Under the pieces are notes generated by a model. It saw only the letters and a list, made by a program, of their open reading frames with translations, was not told the DNA's origin and did not search any database. A stretch of 45,919 nucleotides of DNA from Acetobacteraceae bacterium B3987 (GTDB lineage Bacteria; Pseudomonadota; Alphaproteobacteria; Acetobacterales; Acetobacteraceae). This document shows positions 1 through 6,854 of this stretch, one piece after another; the first letter of the stretch is position 1; each line of letters opens with the position of its first letter. The position numbers and the translations under genes were made by a program. The stretch covers positions 1 through 45,919 of the forward strand of contig JAFNMF010000024.1 in assembly GCA_026537415.1 (NCBI GenBank). The letters run 5' to 3'.

Positions 1-62
1 CTATTTTTCAAGGGGATAATCACCAGAGGGGTGGTGGGCGCAACAGGGATTGAACCTGTGAC
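1..62. repeat. Left attachment-site repeat (att core)
   Basis: These 62 bases recur exactly at 45858-45919. The repeat spans the 3' end of a tRNA (minus strand) plus 31 bases beyond it, the classic core for tyrosine-integrase phages. The integrase gene lies just inside. The genome between the two copies is a coherent set of phage genes, which supports calling these the prophage ends. Confidence 0.95.
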
Positions 63-82
63 CCCTACCATGTCAAGGTAGG
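32..82 (-). tRNA. 3' fragment of tRNA-Val (GAC)
   Basis: Read on the minus strand this gives an anticodon stem CTACC/GGTAG with loop TTGACAT (anticodon GAC), a T arm ACAGG-TTCAATC-CCTGT, acceptor strand TGCGCCC, discriminator A and an encoded CCA. Beyond about position 82 the sequence stops resembling a tRNA: there is no D arm and no 5' acceptor strand. It is therefore an att-site remnant, and the intact gene is probably restored at the right end. Confidence 0.85.
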
Positions 83-115
83 TGCCGTATCCCTGTTATT
101 CCCTGTTTTCTGCCG

Positions 116-160
116 TGTGTGACAATATTGGTAGTTATCCCGTGTCAATTTCGTGACAAA
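116..160. other. Putative integrase arm-binding region, left
   Basis: GTGTCAATTT at 142-151 recurs at 45767-45776, and a relative, GTGTCAGATTT, lies at 45756-45766. GTGTGACAATATT lies at 116-128. Repeats on both sides of a joined attP core are typical of arm-type integrase sites. The assignment is by position and sequence repetition only. Confidence 0.4.
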
Positions 161-1242
161 AAGCCACCAGCCATAAACTGCCTGATTTCATCCCTATAGG
201 CATCAGGTACCAGCTTTGAATAACGTTCCACCATGCGGATCGTTCCCCAACCGCCTTCCTCCTTCAGCAATAGCAAGTCACGGTGCAAGCAGTAATGCCA
301 AGAGGCCCACGTATGGCGCAGGGCATGAGGGGTATGCTCAGGAACGAACTGCCTGCGCTCTCGCACCTCTCCCTTGGGCACCCATTCCTTATATCGCCCG
401 GGAAGACCAGCTCGCTCACAGGCCCCTGCCCATCCCCTCTTGAATTGTCCCCCGCTAGTGCGGGCATTATCATGATAGGCGAGCCCCTTTCTCTCCGCCC
501 CGTTACGATAATGAACAAAGACACGTTCTGATCTATGAGGCAGGTCTGACAGAGCCTTCATGACCACAGGTGGCAGGTCGATATGACGCTGGTTACCCTG
601 CTTCTGCCACAGCACAGCCCTGCGCCCCTTCAGGTCAACATCGTTCCATTCCAGTTCAAGAGCCTCTGACGACCGGGCACCTGTCCCCACAAGGAAGATC
701 AGAAGCGGCCTCAGATGTTCCGCCGCAGATGACACCAGGCGGATAACCTCATCCGGGTACAGAAAAGGCACACTCTTTTCCTTCATGCGGACGGGTGCAA
801 ACGCTGGCAACTCACACCATCCACGCTGGGCGGCAAAGCGCATGACGGCACTGACAGGCGTATTCACGGCCCGCTTCTTGGTTGCTGGAGAAGATGCCAT
901 GCCCTTTATGAGCACGACCTTGTATGCCTCATCCAGTCTGGCCTGATTGATCTCCAGCAGCTTCGTATTGCGAAAGAATTCCAGTAGTCGGGCCAGATAG
1001 GCCTTTGTGGCACTGTGCCTCTCCTCTGCCTCCAGATAGGCCGCCACAGCGTGGGAAAATGTAATTACCGACTTCTCGCCGTAGATGCTGGCCTGCCATA
1101 TTTCGCTTTCCCTTTTCGCCCTGTACTCCTCGGCCCGGCGGCGGACAGTAGTGCCCGTGCTTTCTCGTATGCGGCGTCCGTTGATGGTACCAATGAGCTG
1201 CCAGTATGCTGAGTCCGGACGTTTGATGATCTTGAGCGGCAT
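145..1242 (-). CDS. int: Tyrosine site-specific integrase
   Basis: A 365-residue tyrosine recombinase that would integrate and excise the phage at the tRNA-Val site. The N-terminal arm-binding region (SAYWQLIGTINGRRIRES, 11-28) is followed by a SAM-like core-binding domain and a catalytic domain. Visible catalytic residues are Arg190 (GTGARSSEALELEW), the HALRHT box (His306, Arg309, His310) and the nucleophile Tyr341 (MVERYSKL). Full length for the family, with the stop close to the att core. It is the last gene of the leftward operon, and its start overlaps the upstream small gene by 178 bases in another frame. The ribosome-binding site (AAGAAAAG) is weak, so translation may depend on coupling. 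Confidence 0.97.
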   Translation of the reverse strand: MPLKIIKRPDSAYWQLIGTINGRRIRESTGTTVRRRAEEYRAKRESEIWQASIYGEKSVITFSHAVAAYLEAEERHSATKAYLARLLEFFRNTKLLEINQARLDEAYKVVLIKGMASSPATKKRAVNTPVSAVMRFAAQRGWCELPAFAPVRMKEKSVPFLYPDEVIRLVSSAAEHLRPLLIFLVGTGARSSEALELEWNDVDLKGRRAVLWQKQGNQRHIDLPPVVMKALSDLPHRSERVFVHYRNGAERKGLAYHDNARTSGGQFKRGWAGACERAGLPGRYKEWVPKGEVRERRQFVPEHTPHALRHTWASWHYCLHRDLLLLKEEGGWGTIRMVERYSKLVPDAYRDEIRQFMAGGFLSRN

Positions 1243-1433
1243 GAGAGGCTTTTCTTCAATGTTTCATAGTTTTCTTGTGTGAAGACGTATTTTCTACCCC
1301 AACGATTATGCGTCGGCCTGCCTTGAAATACCGGCATGTCGTTCAGGTGCGACACGAGGGTGCTGCGCCGGATGGCAGGACCAAGAAGTGACAGAACATC
1401 CTTGATGTTCATAACTTCAGGTGTCACTGTCAT
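1065..1433 (-). CDS. Small putative DNA-binding protein, possible excisionase
   Basis: A 122-residue protein started at 1433, where a strong GGGAGG ribosome-binding site is seen; an upstream in-frame ATG lacks one. The N-terminal half (MNIKDVLSLLGPAIRRSTLV, then GRKYVFTQENYETLKKSL) has the look of an AlpA/MerR-like winged helix that reads 'choose a site, then a parameter'. The C-terminal third lies within the start of int in another frame and may be poorly constrained. ATGA overlap with the upstream Lar-like gene. Lying just upstream of int makes a recombination directionality factor plausible, but no specific family motif proves it. Confidence 0.55.
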   Translation of the reverse strand: MTVTPEVMNIKDVLSLLGPAIRRSTLVSHLNDMPVFQGRPTHNRWGRKYVFTQENYETLKKSLSCRSRSSNVRTQHTGSSLVPSTDAAYEKARALLSAAGPRSTGRKGKAKYGRPASTARSR

Positions 1434-1666
1434 AATCGACCTCCCTTCCGCACGTCCCACTTCACCCATGCCTCAATCCGGCTGGGGGCGTAGGGTCCGG
1501 TAGCCCCGCACTCCAGACAGTTGACGTAATGCCCATCCACGCTGGGCCTGTTGATGAGGTTCTGTCTCCCGGGAGGGCACCACGGACACGATGCGTGCGT
1601 TTGGGGCCGTGCTGCGGGCGCAGCTCTCCTGTATGCGCCATGCAGGCGCATTGAACGACAAGTCAT
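1430..1666 (-). CDS. Lar-like zinc-ribbon protein (restriction alleviation family)
   Basis: A 78-residue protein with two CxxC pairs, CPWC and CLECGATGP, followed by an EAWVKWDVR tail. This spacing and the '...CG..GP.....EA...WN' ending are characteristic of the Lar restriction-alleviation family (known from Rac prophage), whose members dampen host type I restriction. The basic N-terminal 25 residues are unusual, and a shorter start is possible. Part of the leftward operon with a 4-base overlap to the next gene. Function is inferred from family resemblance. Confidence 0.65.
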   Translation of the reverse strand: MTCRSMRLHGAYRRAAPAARPQTHASCPWCPPGRQNLINRPSVDGHYVNCLECGATGPYAPSRIEAWVKWDVRKGGRL

Positions 1667-1804
1667 TACTTTCTCTCTATTTGCTAGTGTTACTGTCCTG
1701 ATGGAACAGTTCGTATTGTCCAGGCAGTGGCCTGCCTTTAGGGATGATTATGTCGAGCGCAGGCGGTGTCTGCGATACTTGCACTACCTCCCCCCTTCTG
1801 AGGC
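1667..1804. other. Short non-coding gap in leftward operon
   Basis: No convincing minus-strand ORF is seen in these 138 bases. The surrounding genes are otherwise tightly coupled, so this gap may hold a secondary promoter or processing site, but I see no clear -35/-10 pair. Confidence 0.3.
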
Positions 1805-2011
1805 TCAGTCATCGACCGCCTCCCTCATACAAATTGGTGCATCGGGCAGTTCGGCGACACAGAAAGCATCTGCCAGACCGGTCATGAGCTGGGTGCCACT
1901 GACAATAGACGGGACGGAGCTGACACCATCCGCCACGAGATAGTGACGGTTCAGGGCGGGTATCACGTCCAACGGGGACTGCCAGCTGATGCAAACATCG
2001 TCTCGCATCAT
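1805..2011 (-). CDS. Hypothetical small early protein (68 aa)
   Basis: I do not recognise this protein. It starts MMRDDVCISWQSPLDV and is acidic near the C terminus. Its start overlaps the stop of the upstream gene as ATGA (2008-2011), the same coupling used throughout this leftward operon, which is the main argument for it being real. No motif or membrane segment is evident. Confidence 0.5.
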   Translation of the reverse strand: MMRDDVCISWQSPLDVIPALNRHYLVADGVSSVPSIVSGTQLMTGLADAFCVAELPDAPICMREAVDD

Positions 2012-2193
2012 GCCTTCACTCCCCGTCGGGTTTGCTCGGACATCTTCGCCCAGCGCACGCTCTCGAACATCTGCACAGCCCGATAATGGGAAGCCATGTT
2101 GCTCAGGGGCACGGGCTGGCGGCGCATGTCGGCTAGAATGGCATCAATCTTGGGCAGGTTGAGCTGCTCATACGAGAAATCCTGCGTTTTCAT
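2008..2193 (-). CDS. Hypothetical small early protein (61 aa)
   Basis: Unrecognised 61-residue basic protein (MKTQDFSYEQLNLPKIDAIL...), predicted mainly helical. It overlaps its upstream neighbour by four bases at 2190-2193 and its downstream neighbour by four at 2008-2011. The chain of ATGA junctions supports translation. Phage early operons commonly carry such small host-takeover or regulatory proteins, but nothing here shows a specific role. Confidence 0.55.
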   Translation of the reverse strand: MKTQDFSYEQLNLPKIDAILADMRRQPVPLSNMASHYRAVQMFESVRWAKMSEQTRRGVKA

Positions 2194-2588
2194 TTGGAGA
2201 CCCTCCCTGCCGTCAGCGCACTGGGGCCGGTTCCGATCTCGATGCTTCTCACATTCTCCAGCTGCTGACGGATGGACAGCCCCAGCAGGCAGCTGGCCGC
2301 CTCAGACAGGCCGTTATTGATTGATCGGACCGGGGGAATTGTCCCCCTCGCCTCGATCTCAAACTGCGCATCAGACAGCAGATCATTTGCGTGCAGGATC
2401 GTGTCATGAGCCTCCGGCCCAACGCCATCGCAATCAGCCAAAACGTCCAGAGATGCCCTTATCATCCGCAGAGCGTGGGCTGCGATATTCTTATCAGCCT
2501 TGTTCAGCGCATCGGCCCCGTTACCGCACTGATCCAGCAGATTGCGCCGGGCCATGGTGATGTCGTGCTTCTTCACCTCATCCCTCAT
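2190..2588 (-). CDS. Hypothetical helical early protein (132 aa)
   Basis: Start chosen at 2588 (MRDEVKKHDITMARRNLLDQ), because this ATG overlaps the TGA of the upstream gene as ATGA. The frame stays open further upstream, but that stretch overlaps the neighbouring gene and is cysteine-rich and implausible. The rest is helical (ADKNIAAHALRMIRASLDVL and similar), with no recognisable domain. Fourth-from-promoter gene of the leftward operon. Function unknown. Confidence 0.6.
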   Translation of the reverse strand: MRDEVKKHDITMARRNLLDQCGNGADALNKADKNIAAHALRMIRASLDVLADCDGVGPEAHDTILHANDLLSDAQFEIEARGTIPPVRSINNGLSEAASCLLGLSIRQQLENVRSIEIGTGPSALTAGRVSK

Positions 2589-2812
2589 GAAGCACCTCCA
2601 GCACCTTTCTGGCGTGGTACACATGCAGGCGACCCATATCCCAGAACGCTCCGGGCTTCCTGACTGATATTCGGGTTTCGCTGGGCACTGCTGATGATGT
2701 CGTAAGCCGTGCCGACAGCCTGAGCGCACCGCTCAGGCGATCCACTCCGGGCCATATCCCGTAGGATCAGCCCTGCATATTTCAGCTGATACTCGTCGTT
2801 GAGTTTATCCAC
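2585..2812 (-). CDS. Hypothetical first gene of the leftward operon (75 aa)
   Basis: Unrecognised 75-residue protein (MDKLNDEYQLKYAGLILRDM...), helical with a basic, glycine-rich tail. It is the first gene behind the repressor-controlled leftward promoter at 2847-2875, so it should be expressed immediately on induction. It overlaps the next gene by ATGA at 2585-2588. Confidence 0.6.
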   Translation of the reverse strand: MDKLNDEYQLKYAGLILRDMARSGSPERCAQAVGTAYDIISSAQRNPNISQEARSVLGYGSPACVPRQKGAGGAS

Positions 2813-2846
2813 CTCATCACCTCCGTGTTCGTGGTGTCTGAGGATA

Positions 2847-2875
2847 TGATTATGCGTAATTTTTTACGTAGTCAA
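2847..2875 (-). promoter_or_regulatory. Leftward early promoter PL-like
   Basis: On the minus strand, TTGACT (2870-2875) and TAATCA (2847-2852) are separated by exactly 17 bases. That spacer is occupied by the repressor operator at 2852-2871, so bound repressor would block the promoter. It drives the 2812-to-145 operon. Confidence 0.75.
2852..2871. promoter_or_regulatory. Repressor operator OL1
   Basis: ATGCGTAATTTTTTACGTAG matches the operators at 4362-4381 and 4402-4421: ATGCGTAA, a T-rich centre, then TTACGyAT. It lies between the -35 and -10 of the leftward promoter. Confidence 0.8.
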
Positions 2876-2879
2876 TCAT

Positions 2880-2899
2880 TGTGCGTAAAAAATTACTCT
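2880..2899. promoter_or_regulatory. Repressor operator OL2 (reverse orientation)
   Basis: Read on the minus strand, AGAGTAATTTTTTACGCACA keeps the GTAATTTTTTACGy core of OL1. It is spaced 28 bases from OL1, suggesting cooperative binding. Confidence 0.65.
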
Positions 2900-2951
2900 T
2901 ATTTTTCCCGCAAAACGACTTTCGTGCTATCATCCTCCCTTAACGGCATAC

Positions 2952-2975
2952 AAAAAAAACCGCCTCGAAAGGCGG
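2952..2975 (-). terminator. Rho-independent terminator of the repressor operon
   Basis: On the minus strand, CCGCC (from 2975) - TTTCGA - GGCGG is followed by eight T residues. It ends transcription of repressor and companion genes (4328 to 3003) before the leftward early promoter. Confidence 0.85.
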
Positions 2976-3002
2976 CTTTCTCATACTTAAAGCAAAAAAA
3001 AA

Positions 3003-3353
3003 TCAGGAAGCATGAAACCAATGAAGAATAGTTGTAACCGCTCCTATAACTACAGACGTGGTCGTAATTATACCCGCCACAAGAGCCCAGATTCCCTTAT
3101 ACGTTGGTAAGTGAGAGATACGCTCATCCATACGGGTAAGCGTTCCCCTCATGTCGGACAAGGTAGCCTGAACATTGTCCATTTTATCTTCAAGTTTTGA
3201 GAGGCGCCGTTCCATATCAGTAAAATGGGGAGGGCCGCCGCCTCCGTCAATGGGGCCTCCTCCACTTTCAATAACACCATTTTTGCAATTTAATTTGGCG
3301 AAACGTCTATTCATCTCATTCAATCGAGAAGATAACTCAACAACATTACTCAC
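3003..3353 (-). CDS. Coiled-coil single-pass membrane protein
   Basis: A 116-residue protein with a glycine/proline-rich linker (about 31-43), a heptad-like coiled coil (MERRLSKLEDKMDNVQATL, 47-83) and one membrane segment (GIWALVAGIITTTSVVIGAV). This is a common layout for phage XhlA-like or exclusion proteins. Its position in the repressor operon means it should be made in the lysogen, so a superinfection-exclusion or membrane-sensing role is more likely than lysis. Overlaps the upstream gene by eight bases. Exact function unknown. Confidence 0.65.
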   Translation of the reverse strand: MSNVVELSSRLNEMNRRFAKLNCKNGVIESGGGPIDGGGGPPHFTDMERRLSKLEDKMDNVQATLSDMRGTLTRMDERISHLPTYKGIWALVAGIITTTSVVIGAVTTILHWFHAS

Positions 3354-3579
3354 TTTCCTTTTCCTCCAATGAGGTCAAGAACTCCTTCATCTTCCTTGAT
3401 ACTTTTTTAAATGCCTGATCATATCGTTTTACTGAATCCCTGTGCTGAGCAGCATGACGCACAAAAGATTCATCGCTCATCAATAACGATCTAAATTCAC
3501 AATCTGCTTCCATCATAGCTAAGACCACGTCTGACAACTGCGCCACTTGATCAAGTAATTTCCTATAATTATCGTCCAT
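3346..3579 (-). CDS. Hypothetical lysogenic-operon protein (77 aa)
   Basis: Start placed at 3579 (MDDNYRKLLDQVAQLSDVVL), where AAGGGA lies 9 bases upstream; the longer frame runs into the repressor gene. The protein is charged and helical (KKVSRKMKEFLTSLEEKESE at the C terminus) with no known motif. It is co-transcribed with the repressor and the membrane protein, hence probably expressed in the prophage state. Confidence 0.6.
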   Translation of the reverse strand: MDDNYRKLLDQVAQLSDVVLAMMEADCEFRSLLMSDESFVRHAAQHRDSVKRYDQAFKKVSRKMKEFLTSLEEKESE

Positions 3580-3590
3580 ATTATTTCCCT

Positions 3591-4328
3591 TCAAAACGTG
3601 GCTTTCAGGCGTGTCTTTATTGAACTGACAACAAGGCCTTTGATCTGAATATCTGGGCAACCAGCACAGTCAGGCTCATCACAATCTGGGGCCGGAATAA
3701 TGAAAGGCTGCTGAAAATTTGGGTCGGTACTCTGGGGCCACAGACAAACTGAACCATCTTCACGGATTTGAAGTGCTTTGATGGTGGCCTCAAAACCAGG
3801 GCCGTGGCTGTCACGCCTCATGACAACAACATAGTCACCAGTCTCAGGAGGACGTCCTAGAACATCGAAATCTATCACTGACACCAGAGACCCATCAGGG
3901 AAAACCCTGTTCATGCTCTGCCCCTTAACTTCTAGGGCATAGCGGTTCAGTTCAATGGGATAGCCATCATCAATAGGTATCTGGATATTGTAACGACGGC
4001 TGGCATCCCACTCAAAAGCTTCCGAAAACACCCCAGCCTGGACCGATCCTACAACAGGAATGGCCGCCATGTTCGTTGGCTGATGAGGAATAGCATTCCC
4101 AAAAAAAGAGTCTGCTCCGCTTTTTACATGCTGAAAAAGAAGCTCAGGGTCCAATGATAAGACACGAGCAAGCGCAAACAGCTTATCGGTTTTAGGAGCG
4201 TTTTTTGCCGTCTTCATGTGACGGATAAAATCAGGGCTGTTGACAGCCTCAATAGAAGCTTTTCGTTGGCTGATTTTCAGCTCTTTGCAACGAGCTTCGA
4301 TAAACGTGGCGAGAGATTTAACCGACAT
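3591..4328 (-). CDS. CI-type prophage repressor with S24 autopeptidase domain
   Basis: A 245-residue master repressor. An N-terminal HTH (about 5-65) is followed by a LexA/CI-like S24 domain. The predicted cleavage dipeptide is Ala98-Gly99 (GSVQAGVF), the catalytic serine is Ser138 (VKGQSMN) and the general-base lysine is Lys184 (ATIKAL). All are present, so RecA-stimulated self-cleavage and SOS induction are expected. The ATG at 4328 is preferred over a TTG at 4358, because the longer form has no ribosome-binding site. Partial operator-like sequence overlaps the start, suggesting autoregulation. A C-terminal CDEPDCAGCPD cysteine cluster is atypical and could bind metal. Confidence 0.92.
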   Translation of the reverse strand: MSVKSLATFIEARCKELKISQRKASIEAVNSPDFIRHMKTAKNAPKTDKLFALARVLSLDPELLFQHVKSGADSFFGNAIPHQPTNMAAIPVVGSVQAGVFSEAFEWDASRRYNIQIPIDDGYPIELNRYALEVKGQSMNRVFPDGSLVSVIDFDVLGRPPETGDYVVVMRRDSHGPGFEATIKALQIREDGSVCLWPQSTDPNFQQPFIIPAPDCDEPDCAGCPDIQIKGLVVSSIKTRLKATF

Positions 4329-4346
4329 ACGTAATTTATTCCATAA
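4327..4346. promoter_or_regulatory. Possible third right operator over the repressor start
   Basis: ATACGTAATTTATT resembles the first 14 bases of OL1 with two differences, but the second half is degenerate. It covers the repressor start codon, a natural position for autoregulation. Confidence 0.35.
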
Positions 4347-4361
4347 AAGTTGACGCAAATC

Positions 4362-4381
4362 ATGCGTAACTTTTTACGTAT
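4362..4381. promoter_or_regulatory. Repressor operator OR1
   Basis: ATGCGTAACTTTTTACGTAT, near-palindromic. It lies between the divergent repressor and cro-like genes and matches OL1 in 17 of 20 positions. Confidence 0.8.
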
Positions 4382-4401
4382 ATCTTGACTTATTATTCTT
4401 T

Positions 4402-4421
4402 ATGCGGCACTTTTTACGCAT
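4402..4421. promoter_or_regulatory. Repressor operator OR2 overlapping the cro-like start
   Basis: ATGCGGCACTTTTTACGCAT. Its first three bases are the possible ATG of the cro-like gene. A TTGACT lies at 4385-4390 and TATTAT at 4391-4396, so the rightward early promoter must be nearby, although no pair has ideal spacing. Confidence 0.75.
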
Positions 4422-4674
4422 GAGACCGACAGAGCAAATCATCAAGGCAATATCAGCCTATTCAGCCCATAAAAATCTATCTGAACGATACGTCTCAGAC
4501 CAGATTTTTTCCAGCAACAACGCCGTTCTCAGACTGAGAAAGAACAGCGGCATCACCCTGCGTAGCTATGAAAAGGCCATGGAGTGGCTGGCCATAAACT
4601 GGCCTGAAGACCTGCCATGGCCAAAGGGCGTCCAGAAAATCCCCCCCAAACCCACCCAGAGGAGCGCATCGTGA
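4402..4674 (+). CDS. Cro-like early regulator
   Basis: First gene of the rightward early operon, divergent from the repressor. Ninety residues from the ATG at 4402, or 84 from the ATG at 4420. Neither start has a Shine-Dalgarno because the operator occupies that space, so the message may be leaderless. A helical region around SERYVSDQIFSSNNAVLRL and LRSYEKAMEWLAINWPEDLP fits a small HTH protein with a dimerising tail. Position, divergent operators and size suggest the lytic-switch partner of the repressor. The family itself is not recognised with certainty. Confidence 0.6.
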   Translation: MRHFLRMRPTEQIIKAISAYSAHKNLSERYVSDQIFSSNNAVLRLRKNSGITLRSYEKAMEWLAINWPEDLPWPKGVQKIPPKPTQRSAS

Positions 4675-5072
4675 GCGACCCAGACAACAACGGTCAGGAC
4701 GGACTGACACTGTGCGAGGCGTACAGAATGTCCCCTCCCACCGAGAAACTGCGAGAGGCAGTAGCCAGACAATTTAATATGTGTCCAACCGATGCCGATT
4801 ATCGAATCTGGTGCGGATACGTTTCCGTCAACGGAACTGTCGAAACAGATGCAAGGTGTTCTGTAAGACTTGATGCCGTCATCACAGTTCAGCCTGATCC
4901 ACAAGGGGCGGAATGGGACGCACTGAGAAACGCTATGAGAGAACTGCTGAAGACGGTCCCTGATGATACGCATGGTGGGTTCAGCAAGGATTTTTATAAC
5001 GATCTGAACATAGTCGTACGCAGCGAATTTTCCGCCGAACGTGACCGCCGGTGGGAGGCTGAGAATGCGTAA
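4671..5072 (+). CDS. Hypothetical early protein (133 aa)
   Basis: Started at GTG 4671, which overlaps the upstream stop as GTGA and has AGGAG eight bases before it. Unrecognised acidic protein. The middle (VETDARCSVRLDAVITVQPD) looks beta-rich and the C terminus (FSAERDRRWEAENA) helical. Second gene of the rightward early operon. Confidence 0.6.
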   Translation: MSDPDNNGQDGLTLCEAYRMSPPTEKLREAVARQFNMCPTDADYRIWCGYVSVNGTVETDARCSVRLDAVITVQPDPQGAEWDALRNAMRELLKTVPDDTHGGFSKDFYNDLNIVVRSEFSAERDRRWEAENA

Positions 5073-5259
5073 CACGCTTCTGCGCTGGGCCTCCGCTCCT
5101 GTTCTGGTGTGTTGTCACGGGCTGCACCCTATCCCGGCCGCCCGCACCCGCTCATCCCGAATGAATCTTTCTACGTTAATCAACGTAATTTCGTTTCTGG
5201 GCAGCGTAACCATCTTACTGTTGATGATCGGAGCAACCCTGCATGCCCGACTTCATTGA
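5065..5259 (+). CDS. Small membrane protein
   Basis: A 64-residue ORF started at 5065 with GGGAGG eight bases upstream, overlapping the previous gene by eight bases. One clear hydrophobic segment near the C terminus (INVISFLGSVTILLLMIGAT). An internal ATG at 5161 would give a 32-residue single-span peptide. No family recognised. The junction style and the ribosome-binding site are the evidence for translation. Confidence 0.45.
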   Translation: MRNTLLRWASAPVLVCCHGLHPIPAARTRSSRMNLSTLINVISFLGSVTILLLMIGATLHARLH

Positions 5260-5635
5260 TGGCTTCGAGGCCTTTGCCCGCATCCGGGCGTTCATCCGCA
5301 AAAAATACGGGACACAACGTAAATGCGCCCGTGCGCTCGGCCTGTCTGAGGGGCACCTGAGCGACATGCTGAACTCCCGCTGCGAGATCAGCCCACGCCT
5401 GTTGGCTGCCGCCGGGCTGGTGCGCCGTGTGGTGTACGAGGTGCGGGAGCTGCCTGGACTGGCAGAGGATGACCGCCAGAAGGAGAACACTGCCGATAGG
5501 CCCCAGCGTGTCCCTTCTCTTCCGCTAACCGGTTACAGGATAGGTCTGACAGCAGAGGTGACAGCTCTGGGGCTGAACAGGCCGGGACGAACCGGCTGCG
5601 TTCCTCCACACAGGCTGGGGACTACCAGACCATGA
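5243..5635 (+). CDS. HTH regulator, YdaS/Cro-like
   Basis: The N-terminal 65 residues contain a helix-turn-helix (YGTQRKCARALGLSEGHLSD, then EISPRLLAAAGLVRRVVYEV) of the YdaS/Cro superfamily. The remaining half is low-complexity and probably disordered. A GGAG precedes the ATG, and its tail couples to the next gene by ATGA (5632-5635). Likely an early or middle transcriptional regulator. Target unknown. Confidence 0.65.
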   Translation: MPDFIDGFEAFARIRAFIRKKYGTQRKCARALGLSEGHLSDMLNSRCEISPRLLAAAGLVRRVVYEVRELPGLAEDDRQKENTADRPQRVPSLPLTGYRIGLTAEVTALGLNRPGRTGCVPPHRLGTTRP

Positions 5636-5991
5636 GCCGCAACCATCAGGAAGATCGGCTGCACAATCAAATTGCAGCTTACCTGAAGCTGGCAGAACTG
5701 CCCGGCTTCTTCTGGTCCAGCATCGAGAACCGGAACAATGGCAGAAATGAAGGCGGTCGCCGCAAGCGGCGTGGCTGCAAGGCTGGGATACCTGACATTC
5801 TGACGATCTATCAGGGCCGTGTGCTGTTTCTAGAAGTGAAGGTTCCCAAGGGCCGTCTGCATGAGAGCCAGAAAGAGCGCATCCCGGAGATAGAGCAAGC
5901 CGGGGCCGGTGTAGCGATCGTGCGGTCGGTGGATGATGTTTTCCACGCCCTGAAAGAAGCGGGCGTGCCCGTAAAAGCAACGCCCGCCTGA
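5632..5991 (+). CDS. VRR-NUC domain nuclease
   Basis: A 119-residue single-domain protein of the VRR-NUC (PD-(D/E)xK) superfamily. The signature runs KRRGCKAGIPDILTIYQG...VLFLEVKVPKGRL...Q: catalytic Asp in GIPD, then Glu-x-Lys in LEVKVPKG, then a conserved Gln. Phage stand-alone VRR-NUC proteins are structure-specific nucleases linked to recombination or Holliday-junction processing. The whole protein is domain, with no truncation. Confidence 0.85.
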   Translation: MSRNHQEDRLHNQIAAYLKLAELPGFFWSSIENRNNGRNEGGRRKRRGCKAGIPDILTIYQGRVLFLEVKVPKGRLHESQKERIPEIEQAGAGVAIVRSVDDVFHALKEAGVPVKATPA

Positions 5992-6008
5992 TCTCCAATA
6001 AGGAAAGA

Positions 6009-6037
6009 GTTTTCTGACGCTACAACCCGCAGAAAAC
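6009..6037 (+). promoter_or_regulatory. Hairpin in the leader of the antirepressor gene
   Basis: GTTTTCTG (6009-6016) pairs perfectly with CAGAAAAC (6030-6037) across a 13-base loop, 26 bases before the rha-like ATG. No T-run follows, so it is more likely an mRNA structure or protein-binding site than a terminator. Confidence 0.4.
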
Positions 6038-6062
6038 CCCTAACCAACGAAGGAAGTATAAC

Positions 6063-6854
6063 ATGATACTGCACATTATGGAACGGGGCCGTGTCCCCCT
6101 CACCATGTCCAGCCGTGAAATTGCAGAGCTGACCGGGAAGCAGCACGCACATGTGCTGAGAGATATCCGCAGCATGATAATTTCTCTTTATGGCGAGGAA
6201 TACGTCGCCAAGACGATCCCCGAACATTACAGAAACAGGCACTCTGAATACATCCGGCAACACGCCGATGAAATCCTAGGGAAGATCATGGGAGATGATC
6301 CCAAACGGGTTCATCATCCATCATTCCATTGGGCCCGAGACAAAAGGGGTTATGTCAGCGAGTTCAGCCTGGATAAGGAACTGACCTACACGCTCATTGC
6401 GGGTTACAAAGTGAAGCTCCGCAACGCCATCGTGAAACGCTGGCTCGAACTGGAACAGCAGACCCAGCCTCACATCCCCACCACCTTACCAGAAGCCTTG
6501 CGTCTGGCTGCCAAGCAGGCCGAGCGTATGGCAACACTGGAACCAAAGGCTGCTGCTCTAGATGCTATCAGCCAGGCACCGGATGACATGGGGGTGCGAG
6601 ACGCCGGGCGGGAACTTGGCATAGGCCAGACACGGCTTGCTCGCACCATGATCTCCCGCCGCTGGGCCTGCCGTGAAGCCGGACGATTGAAACCAGCCCA
6701 TTACGGACTTTCCACTGGATATGTCCGGTTTGTTTCCCGCTGTTACACGGACACACGGACCGGAGAAGACCGCCTAACGGATATTCTGGTCCTCACCCGC
6801 AAAGGGCTGACCCGCATGGCTGAAATCCTCGCTAAAGAAGGAGCAGACGCATGA
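6063..6854 (+). CDS. Rha/ANT-type phage antirepressor
   Basis: 263 residues in two parts. The N-terminal Rha-type domain contains MSSREIAELTGKQHAHVLRDIRSM and FSLDKELTYTLIAGYKVKLRNAIVKRW. The C-terminal ANT/KilAC DNA-binding domain starts near PKAAALDAIS (about residue 160) and contains VRDAGRELGIGQTRL and WACREAGRLKPAHYGLS. Such proteins counteract repressors or regulate development. The C-terminal domain is clearly homologous to that of the second antirepressor at 22623-23360. Good ribosome-binding site (GAAGGAAG). Overlaps the next gene by ATGA. Confidence 0.88.
   Translation: MILHIMERGRVPLTMSSREIAELTGKQHAHVLRDIRSMIISLYGEEYVAKTIPEHYRNRHSEYIRQHADEILGKIMGDDPKRVHHPSFHWARDKRGYVSEFSLDKELTYTLIAGYKVKLRNAIVKRWLELEQQTQPHIPTTLPEALRLAAKQAERMATLEPKAAALDAISQAPDDMGVRDAGRELGIGQTRLARTMISRRWACREAGRLKPAHYGLSTGYVRFVSRCYTDTRTGEDRLTDILVLTRKGLTRMAEILAKEGADA

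Noticed and set aside
1551-1943. 130-residue plus-strand ORF across the leftward operon
   Set aside because: Runs antisense to coupled small genes and has no ribosome-binding site or recognisable motif.
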